From an uncultured Agathobacter sp. (GTDB lineage Bacteria > Bacillota > Clostridia > Lachnospirales > Lachnospiraceae), in assembly GCA_934316545.1 (NCBI GenBank), contig CAKRDT010000020.1:1-38191 (forward strand): a DNA stretch of 38,191 bases, given 5' to 3'. Position 1 is the first letter of the stretch. Each line of letters starts with the position of its first letter. The notes below the pieces were generated by a model, which was not told where the DNA came from, made no database searches, and worked only from the letters and a program-made list of their open reading frames with translations. Positions 1 through 5,750 of this stretch are shown here, one piece after another. A program made the position numbers and the translations under genes.

Positions 1-1
1 T

Positions 2-74
2 GCCGATGTGGCTCAATTGGCAGAGCAGCTGATTTGTAATCAGCAGGTTATCGGTTCGAGTCCGATCATCGGCT
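2..74 (+). tRNA. tRNA-Thr (anticodon TGT)
   Basis: The acceptor arms GCCGATG (2-8) and CATCGGC (67-73) pair fully, with T74 as discriminator. The anticodon stem GCTGA/TCAGC closes the loop TTTGTAA, with TGT at 35-37. The TTCGAGT T-loop is normal. CCA is not encoded, so it must be added after transcription. The gene begins one base into the window, so the cluster may extend upstream. Confidence 0.96.
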
Positions 75-100
75 TTTATACAATTTTATATTGTATATAT

Positions 101-182
101 GGGCAGATTCCCGAGTGGCCAAAGGGGACAGACTGTAAATCTGCTGCAACTTGCTTCGGTGGTTCGAATCCACCTCTGCCCA
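101..182 (+). tRNA. tRNA-Tyr (anticodon GTA), long variable arm
   Basis: The acceptor GGGCAGA (101-107) pairs with TCTGCCC (175-181). The loop CTGTAAA holds GTA at 135-137, and a long variable arm makes this a class II tRNA. The outermost anticodon-stem pair is A128 with C144, a mismatch; the other four pairs are canonical. CCA is not encoded. Confidence 0.95.
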
Positions 183-226
183 TTAAGATGACCCTTAGGG
201 GTCACTTATTTATTTTAATACGATAT

Positions 227-300
227 CGCGGGATGGAGCAGTCTGGAAGCTCGCCGGGCTCATAACCCGGAGGTCATAGGTTCAAATCCTATTCCCGCAA
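227..300 (+). tRNA. Initiator tRNA-fMet (anticodon CAT)
   Basis: The anticodon CAT is at 261-263 in the loop CTCATAA. Two hallmarks identify the initiator: an unpaired C1-A72 (C227 opposite A299) at the end of the acceptor stem, and three consecutive G-C pairs (GGG/CCC) next to the anticodon loop. CCA is not encoded. Confidence 0.95.
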
Positions 301-324
301 CTTTTGTGATCATTCACAAGATAT

Positions 325-397
<73 letters not shown>

Positions 398-460
398 TTT
401 TTTTGTTATAAGAAACGAATAAATTTACATTTCAAGATACGGGATAGGAGATGCGGGCGG

Positions 461-1132
461 ATGCTATACTATCTACTGTTTATATTGATAGGATACTTGT
501 TGGGGAGTATTCTTTTCGCGCCTATTGTCGGGCAATTGATTCAGAAGAAAGATATTATCAATGGAACAAAAGACTTGAATCCTGGGACAGCAAATGCATT
601 TATGCAGGGTGGCATGGTATGTGGAATACTGACGTTGGCCGGAGACATGGGAAAAGGATTTTTACCTGTATTTTTTTGTATTCGGCTACAGAATTCTGTG
701 TTGATGCATCATTTGTGTGGCATTGACCGGGGGATTTGGGGAAGTATTCCGAATGCTGTACATATATTTGGAATGGCATTGGTGCTTGTGGCTCCGGTTG
801 TGGGACATGTTTTTTCATTATATCATCATTTCCATGGAGGAAAAGGTATTGCAACAACATTTGGATGTTTGTTAGGATATGCACCGAATTTGTTTCCTGC
901 CTTGGTTCTCGCTTTTTTCTTTATTTTATATTCACTTGTCGTAAGAATTACACCACATTTTTACCGCACAATTGCAACGTATGTGTGTGCCCTGGGAATT
1001 TTTTTCGTCTGGGGTGAAACAACATCACAGAAACTTGCATTTTTACTGATTACTGCGGTTGTGTGTGTTAGAATGCACATGAGCAGAGAGAAACGTGAAA
1101 GGTGTAAAGTGAGGTTATTATGGATGCGTTGA
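461..1132 (+). CDS. PlsY-like glycerol-3-phosphate acyltransferase (divergent paralogue)
   Basis: A 223-residue membrane protein of the PlsY (DUF205) family, whose members move an acyl group from acyl-phosphate to glycerol 3-phosphate as the first step of phospholipid synthesis. The early Gly-Ser motif is at residues 15-16, an NPGTANAF motif at 40-47, and a GGKGIATTFG motif at 126-135; the last is the family's phosphate-binding signature. The usual GSGNPG motif is replaced by KDLNPG, so this is probably a paralogue with altered substrate use rather than the housekeeping enzyme. The start is the ATG after ATAGGAG (444-450). The last 13 bases overlap the next gene, a glycolipid glycosyltransferase, so the two are likely coupled. 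The family call is sure, the exact reaction is not. Confidence 0.82.
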   Translation: MLYYLLFILIGYLLGSILFAPIVGQLIQKKDIINGTKDLNPGTANAFMQGGMVCGILTLAGDMGKGFLPVFFCIRLQNSVLMHHLCGIDRGIWGSIPNAVHIFGMALVLVAPVVGHVFSLYHHFHGGKGIATTFGCLLGYAPNLFPALVLAFFFILYSLVVRITPHFYRTIATYVCALGIFFVWGETTSQKLAFLLITAVVCVRMHMSREKRERCKVRLLWMR

Positions 1133-2235
1133 TTTTGTCTTGCAGCACTGGTGGCGGGCACAATGCGGCAGGTGCTGCCATAAAGGAAGAATTGGAAGCG
1201 CGTGGTCATCATGTAGTAATGATGGATCCGTATGAATTAGTTAGTCATAAGCTCGCCAAAGAAGTTGGTAATCTATATGTCAAGATGGTGCAGCATTCGC
1301 CAAAATTGTTTGGTTTTGTATATTCAATCGGTGGGATTGTGCGCAATATACCGGGAAAGTCACCAGTGTATTATGCAAATATACAGGTAGCCAAGAAGCT
1401 TCGTATATATTTGCAAAAGCATTCGTTTGATGTAATCTTAATGCCGCATCTGTATCCCGCGGAACTTGTGACTTATCTTAAGAAAAAAGGAACTCTGCTT
1501 CCACCGACGGTGTTTATTGCAACGGATTATGTTTGTATCCCGTTTACGGAAGAAACGAACTGCGATTATTATGTTGTTCCGGGCGAGGCGCAGCTGGCAG
1601 ATTTTATAGCAAGAGGAATTCCGGAGGAAAAGCTTCGTCCGTTTGGAATTCCGGTAAGTCGTGCATTTGATGAAGAAATTGCCCCTGTGATAGCAAAAGA
1701 AGAACTTGGCCTCGATCCGGATGGATATTATGTGCTTTTAACAGGTGGCAGCATTGGAGCAGGCGATATCAGAAAGACCATACATATCCTTTTGAGCAAA
1801 TTAAAACGAGATGCGGTTGAAGGAAAAATAATCGTTGTATGTGGAAATAATGAAAGATTATATCAGCATCTGTTGAAAGAATACGGGGATACGCTTATTC
1901 TGATCCGCAAAACGAACCAGATGGCATTGTATATGAGGGCGTGCGATGTTTTTTTGTCGAAACCGGGTGGGTTATCTTCGACGGAAGCGGCAGTCGCACA
2001 GGTACCATATATACATATCAATCCGATTCCCGGCTGCGAGTCAAAGAATGTAAAATATTTTTCGAAAACGGGAATGAGTATAGCGGTACATCATCCGAGA
2101 TTACAGCTGGGGAGCGCATTAAAGAAATTGGGCAGACCAGAGTATGTTGAAAAGATGCGTGTGGCACAGCGTACCAATATTCCGCAAAACGCGAGAAAAT
2201 GTATATGTGACTGGTTGGAAACAATTGTTCATTGA
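1120..2235 (+). CDS. GT28 diacylglycerol glycosyltransferase (MGDG synthase/UgtP-like)
   Basis: A 371-residue glycosyltransferase with the two-domain layout of MGDG synthase, UgtP and MurG. The N-terminal STGGGHNAAG motif (residues 9-18) is typical of the family's lipid-acceptor domain. SKPGGLSSTEA, from about residue 280, is the nucleotide-sugar-binding GPGG-type motif of the C-terminal domain. Such enzymes transfer glucose or galactose from a UDP-sugar to diacylglycerol at the inner membrane face, giving glycolipids or anchors for lipoteichoic acid. The gene overlaps the PlsY-like gene by 13 bases and is followed by a strong terminator, so the pair forms a two-gene unit. An LTA-synthase-like gene lies 3.5 kb downstream. 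The sugar and acceptor are inferred. Confidence 0.85.
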   Translation: MDALILSCSTGGGHNAAGAAIKEELEARGHHVVMMDPYELVSHKLAKEVGNLYVKMVQHSPKLFGFVYSIGGIVRNIPGKSPVYYANIQVAKKLRIYLQKHSFDVILMPHLYPAELVTYLKKKGTLLPPTVFIATDYVCIPFTEETNCDYYVVPGEAQLADFIARGIPEEKLRPFGIPVSRAFDEEIAPVIAKEELGLDPDGYYVLLTGGSIGAGDIRKTIHILLSKLKRDAVEGKIIVVCGNNERLYQHLLKEYGDTLILIRKTNQMALYMRACDVFLSKPGGLSSTEAAVAQVPYIHINPIPGCESKNVKYFSKTGMSIAVHHPRLQLGSALKKLGRPEYVEKMRVAQRTNIPQNARKCICDWLETIVH

Positions 2236-2257
2236 TTATTCTATACATAGACGGATT

Positions 2258-2298
2258 TAAAAAGGAGGAAGTTCTTAGTGTGAACTTCCCCCTTTTTT
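2258..2298. terminator. Bidirectional intrinsic terminator between convergent genes
   Basis: GGAGGAAGTTC (2264-2274) pairs with GAACTTCCCCC (2282-2292) with one A-C mismatch. The stem is extended by an A-run on the left and a T-run (2293-2298) on the right, so it can end both the glycosyltransferase transcript and the convergent minus-strand transcript. Confidence 0.88.
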
Positions 2299-2308
2299 AT
2301 GGACATAA

Positions 2309-2884
2309 TTAAAGAGCGATATTGACATGTAATCCTTTGCCGTTAATTTGCGAATAAATATCGCTTTCCACAGCGGTATGTGTTTGTTTGCTGAGTTTAT
2401 AAAAATGTTTTGAAAATTCCTGATCAGAAGAAAAAATCTTGCGAACTTTAGAATTCTTGGCCATTTTTAATAAATCTTCGTTGATTTTGAGTTTGCCTCC
2501 GGATTCCATCGAAATTCCAATATGTTCCAAATCATCCGAATATTTGTTCAGATACGCTTTCATTTTTTTTAGCTGATATTTGGTATCATGATCCGATGAA
2601 GTTTTGGAAGAATCGACCGTATTATTATAGGTATCAATAAATGCGGTTAAGGCGGAGCGTGTTGTAGCAGAAATCGTTTCATCTTTTTCGTCTGTTGCGG
2701 AACCGTAGTCATTTTTAAGCAGACGTTTAGCGGCACGCGTCAGAGCACGACTATCTTCGTAGGAAAGTTCAAGCTTTGTGTAGTCGTTTCGTGCACCCGA
2801 CTTGATGACGCTGCGATTGCTTGCGTAGAAGTTATTCATGAAATAATTGGTAGTCAGGCTGACGCCTGATGATACAGCTGCCAT
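2309..2884 (-). CDS. FliD-like orphan protein, probable flagellar-regulon member
   Basis: A 191-residue soluble protein with no signal peptide or membrane segment. The start is the ATG at 2884, preceded by AAAGGAGG with good spacing; an in-frame upstream extension lacks a ribosome site. The region around residues 85-175 resembles the C-terminal part of the flagellar cap protein FliD: LTAFIDTYNNTVD, then LEHIGISMESGGKLKINEDL, then a KIFSSDQEF stretch, in the order seen in FliD. At 191 residues it is far shorter than FliD and lacks the middle domains. The gene stands alone, divergent from a dehydrogenase gene, behind a sequence that fits a sigma-D (FliA) promoter. The FliD resemblance is by eye and moderate; a motility-related role is inferred. 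Confidence 0.7.
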   Translation of the reverse strand: MAAVSSGVSLTTNYFMNNFYASNRSVIKSGARNDYTKLELSYEDSRALTRAAKRLLKNDYGSATDEKDETISATTRSALTAFIDTYNNTVDSSKTSSDHDTKYQLKKMKAYLNKYSDDLEHIGISMESGGKLKINEDLLKMAKNSKVRKIFSSDQEFSKHFYKLSKQTHTAVESDIYSQINGKGLHVNIAL

Positions 2885-2916
2885 AATGCTCCTCCTTTTC
2901 ATAGATTTTGAAATAT

Positions 2917-2943
2917 ATATCGGTATGTTCTTTACTTTATTTA
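2917..2943 (-). promoter_or_regulatory. Sigma-D (FliA)-type promoter for the FliD-like gene
   Basis: Read on the minus strand: TAAA (2943-2940), 15 bases, ACCGATAT (2924-2917). The known sigma-D/sigma-28 pattern is TAAA-N15-GCCGATAA/T, so seven of eight bases of the -10 element match and the spacing is exact. The predicted start lies about 20 bases before the ribosome binding site. Confidence 0.7.
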
Positions 2944-2959
2944 TACCTATGCGTAAAAT
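2931..2959 (+). promoter_or_regulatory. Probable sigma-A promoter for the hydroxyacid dehydrogenase gene
   Basis: TTTACT (2931-2936), 17 bases, TAAAAT (2954-2959). The elements are imperfect but the spacing is ideal, and the position suits the gene at 3056. It overlaps the divergent sigma-D-like promoter. Confidence 0.5.
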
Positions 2960-2974
2960 AAGTGTGCGGACTGC

Positions 2975-3023
2975 AGTACTTTTTTGAAGTATCGCCCAAA
3001 TAAAAGTACTACTTTGAAAGTAG
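2975..3023. repeat. Nested dyads in the leader of the hydroxyacid dehydrogenase gene
   Basis: AGTACTTTT (2975-2983) and AAAAGTACT (3002-3010) form a perfect 9-base inverted repeat. CTACTTTGAAAGTAG (3009-3023) is a perfect 15-base palindrome, and TACTT/AAGTA lies within 2977-2991. They fall just downstream of the predicted transcription start, where an operator or RNA hairpin would act. Confidence 0.5.
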
Positions 3024-3055
3024 ATGGAACACAATACATAAAGGAGATAAATAGA

Positions 3056-3994
3056 GTGAAGATAGTATTTCTGGATGCTAAAACAATTGGTGAAGATATT
3101 GATCTGTCAGGCTTTGACGCACTTGGAGACGTTGTGAAATATGGTTTTTCAACTTCAGAAGAAGCGAGAGAACGTTCGAAGGACGCAGACGTACTTGTGC
3201 TTAACAAAGTGCAGATCAATGAGCAGACGATCGGAGAAGCCAAACACTTAAAGCTGGTATGTGTTACAGCGACTGGAACGAATAATCTGGATAAAGAATA
3301 TCTGGATAAACGTGGAATTGCATGGCGCAACGTGGCAGGATATTCCACAGAGTCAGTAGCACAGCACACGTTTGCGATGCTCTTTTATCTGTTGGAGAAG
3401 CTTCCGTATTATGACAACTACGTGAAATCCGAAAAATATGTAAATGATGTGTCATTTACACATTTTGCAAAAGCGTTTCATGAACTTTCCGGAAAGACAT
3501 ATGGAATTATCGGGCTTGGTAATATCGGGCGGAGAGTGGCAGATATTGCAAAAGCATTTGGCTGCCATGTCATCTATTATTCGACATCCGGAAAAAATTC
3601 GCAGCCGGGATATGAGCGGGTAAGCTTTGATGAACTCCTGATGCAGTCTGATATTGTGTCAATCCATGCACCACTCGATGAAAACACTCTTGGAATCATG
3701 AATAAGGAAGCTTTTGAAAAGATGAAATCATCGGCAATTCTGCTTAATGCTGGAAGAGGACCGATCGTCAATGAATCGGATCTTGCCGAGGCACTGAATA
3801 CGGGAACCATCGCAGCGGCGGGACTTGATGTGTTGTCTGTAGAACCAATGCAGAAAGAAAACCCGCTTCGTATGATAAAAGATAGTGAAAAGCTATTAAT
3901 TACGCCACATATTGCATGGGCGGGGGTGGAAGCAAGACGCCGGTTAATGGAAATGATTTTAAATCAGATTAGGGATTTTTTCAGCCTTTCCTGA
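3056..3994 (+). CDS. D-isomer-specific 2-hydroxyacid dehydrogenase (glycerate/hydroxypyruvate reductase-like)
   Basis: A 312-residue NAD(P)-dependent dehydrogenase that interconverts a 2-keto acid and a D-2-hydroxy acid. The nucleotide-binding GLGNIG motif is at residues 153-158. The catalytic set of this family is present: Arg234 in NAGRGPIV, Glu263 in VEPM and His285 in TPHIAW. The start is taken as the GTG at 3056 because AAGGAG (3041-3046) lies nine bases before it; longer in-frame versions have no ribosome site. The gene is single, divergent from the FliD-like gene, and has dyad sequences in its leader. Glycerate dehydrogenase is the nearest assignment, but the substrate (glycerate, lactate, phosphoglycerate or another) cannot be read from the sequence. 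Confidence 0.88.
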   Translation: MKIVFLDAKTIGEDIDLSGFDALGDVVKYGFSTSEEARERSKDADVLVLNKVQINEQTIGEAKHLKLVCVTATGTNNLDKEYLDKRGIAWRNVAGYSTESVAQHTFAMLFYLLEKLPYYDNYVKSEKYVNDVSFTHFAKAFHELSGKTYGIIGLGNIGRRVADIAKAFGCHVIYYSTSGKNSQPGYERVSFDELLMQSDIVSIHAPLDENTLGIMNKEAFEKMKSSAILLNAGRGPIVNESDLAEALNTGTIAAAGLDVLSVEPMQKENPLRMIKDSEKLLITPHIAWAGVEARRRLMEMILNQIRDFFSLS

Positions 3995-4002
3995 ATTTTT
4001 TT

Positions 4003-4021
4003 ATGATATGTCACGTATCAT
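4003..4021. promoter_or_regulatory. 19-bp dyad ATGATA-N7-TATCAT, candidate operator
   Basis: The sequence ATGATATGTCACGTATCAT is almost perfectly symmetric about C4012. It lies 40 bases before the -35 element of the radical SAM gene promoter. The same half-sites with the same 7-base gap occur at 23288-23306 over another promoter. Confidence 0.45.
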
Positions 4022-4060
4022 AGAGAAAGCGATGAAGGATAAAAGTATTCATATTTCGAG

Positions 4061-4088
4061 TTGACATTGGATAACATAGTGATATAAT
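4061..4088 (+). promoter_or_regulatory. Strong sigma-A promoter for the radical SAM gene
   Basis: Consensus TTGACA (4061-4066), 16 bases, consensus TATAAT (4083-4088). It gives a leader of about 170 bases before the start at 4269. Confidence 0.85.
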
Positions 4089-4156
4089 CAAACGTGGTAT
4101 CGAAAACTACATGTAATACTAATAGATAACAGATACCAATAGACAAATTTGGAAAA

Positions 4157-4177
4157 GTGTATATTGAAAATATACAC
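4157..4177 (+). repeat. Perfect inverted repeat in the radical SAM gene leader
   Basis: GTGTATATT (4157-4165) and AATATACAC (4169-4177) are separated by GAA. There is no T-run after it, so it is not a typical terminator. It may be an RNA hairpin in the leader or a repressor site. The leader also carries GGTATC and GATACC about 35 bases apart. Confidence 0.5.
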
Positions 4178-4268
4178 GATAGTATGTTTGAATATTCTCA
4201 ATCGACAGAAAATCCAATATACTTCCAAATAGAGTCAAAGAATAAGAGAGAAAACGGAGGAGTAAGAG

Positions 4269-5666
4269 ATGGCTAGTTTAAAAGATGCGGCAGAGAGACA
4301 GGCATTTTCACTTGCAATCGATGCAACCTTAAAAAACCTGAACAAAGATAGAGAGAAGGCGTTACTCAATATTGTCAATCTGGTTCAGAAATTCATGGGA
4401 GACAATTTTACAGCGGAGTCCTATGAAGGTGCCAAGAAGATGATTATGAATCCGGAACATAAATGGATGCGCTATGTCAACAGACTTCTTGATGAAACAG
4501 ATCCACATGTTGCGAAGATGACTGCTTTGAACCTTGGTTATCAGGCAGCATTTGCCGGAACAAAGAAAATTCGTAAGATGAGAGAAGTTGAGCAGTGTAA
4601 TATTCCGTGGCTGATCCTTATGGATCCTACCAGTGCATGTAACCTTCATTGTACCGGGTGTTGGGCTGCAGAGTATGGACATAAGCTGAACTTAAGTTTT
4701 GAAGAGATGGACAGCATTGTAACACAGGGTAAAGAACTCGGTGTATATTTTTACATGATGACCGGTGGAGAACCGCTGGTTCGTAAAGCGGATATCATTA
4801 AGCTTTGCGAGAAGCACAATGATTGTGCGTTCCATTGTTATACAAACGGAACACTGGTTGACCAGGCGTTCTGTGATGATATGAAGAGAGTCGGTAACCT
4901 TTCGCTTTCCATTTCCCTTGAGGGATTTGAGGATGCAAATGATTTCCGTCGTGGCGAAGGTGTATATAAGAAAGTTCTTTCCGCTATGGATTTATTACAT
5001 GAGAACGGACTGATCTTCGGCAACAGCGTATGTTACACAAGCAAGAACATGGACGCTGTAACAAGCGACGAATTCTTCGATCTGTTGATCGAGCATGGCA
5101 GCCGCTTTGCATGGTACTTCCACCTGATGCCGGTTGGAATGAAGGCGTCACCGGAACTGATGCCGACAAAGGAACAGCGAGAGTATATTTATCATAGAAT
5201 CCGTGAGGTTCGTGCAAAAGAAGGCGGAAAAGAGATCTTCGTTATGGACTTCCAGAATGATGGTGAGTTTGTAGGCGGATGTATTGCCGGCGGACGTAAC
5301 TACTGCCATATTAACCCGAAGGGCGATGTGGAGCCATGTGTATTCATCCACTATTCAGGAGCAAACATTCGTGAGAAATCACTTCTTGAGTGCTTAAAGC
5401 AGCCGTTGTTTATGGCATACAGAGATAACCAGCCATTTAACGAAAATATGCTTCGTCCATGTCCGATGCTTGAGAATCCTGAAATTCTCCAGAAAATGGT
5501 ACATGAGACCGGAGCACATTCAACAGATGTTGAGGAAGCTGAGCCGGTAGAGCATCTTTGCGGCAAATGCGTGGATTACGCAAATGACTGGAAAGAGACT
5601 GCCGACAAGTTATGGGCAGAGCATCCATACAAACAGAAAGGCTATACAAACTTCAAGAAGAAGTAA
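4269..5666 (+). CDS. Radical SAM protein with C-terminal SPASM-like cysteines, function unknown
   Basis: A 465-residue radical S-adenosylmethionine enzyme. CNLHCTGC (Cys124, Cys128, Cys131) is the CxxxCxxC motif for the SAM-binding [4Fe-4S] cluster, followed by the usual MMTGGEPL motif. The C-terminal part carries further cysteines in a SPASM-like pattern: Cys338, Cys346 and Cys357, then Cys431 and Cys434 (CGKC). These would hold auxiliary iron-sulfur clusters, as in enzymes that modify peptides or proteins. About 120 residues precede the radical SAM domain and match nothing I know. No precursor peptide gene is nearby. The gene has its own strong promoter, a long leader with dyads and a GGAGGAG ribosome site (4256-4262). 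An LTA-synthase-like gene follows. The fold is certain, the substrate unknown. Confidence 0.88.
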   Translation: MASLKDAAERQAFSLAIDATLKNLNKDREKALLNIVNLVQKFMGDNFTAESYEGAKKMIMNPEHKWMRYVNRLLDETDPHVAKMTALNLGYQAAFAGTKKIRKMREVEQCNIPWLILMDPTSACNLHCTGCWAAEYGHKLNLSFEEMDSIVTQGKELGVYFYMMTGGEPLVRKADIIKLCEKHNDCAFHCYTNGTLVDQAFCDDMKRVGNLSLSISLEGFEDANDFRRGEGVYKKVLSAMDLLHENGLIFGNSVCYTSKNMDAVTSDEFFDLLIEHGSRFAWYFHLMPVGMKASPELMPTKEQREYIYHRIREVRAKEGGKEIFVMDFQNDGEFVGGCIAGGRNYCHINPKGDVEPCVFIHYSGANIREKSLLECLKQPLFMAYRDNQPFNENMLRPCPMLENPEILQKMVHETGAHSTDVEEAEPVEHLCGKCVDYANDWKETADKLWAEHPYKQKGYTNFKKK

Positions 5667-5707
5667 AGTCCACAATTTTTCACATAAAATTAAGATTTAA
5701 ACACAGG

Positions 5708-5735
5708 ATTCCCGGTTTACATGCCGGGAATTTTG
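5708..5735 (+). terminator. Intrinsic terminator after the radical SAM gene
   Basis: ATTCCCGG (5708-5715) pairs perfectly with CCGGGAAT (5724-5731) around an 8-base loop, followed by TTTTGTTG. It ends only 15 bases before the chosen start of the next gene, so it may be leaky. Confidence 0.75.
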
Positions 5736-5750
5736 TTGTATTGTATTGGA

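Noticed and set aside
8..265. An 85-codon open frame across the tRNA genes
   Set aside because: It runs through three tRNA genes, has no ribosome site and its composition follows the tRNA sequence.
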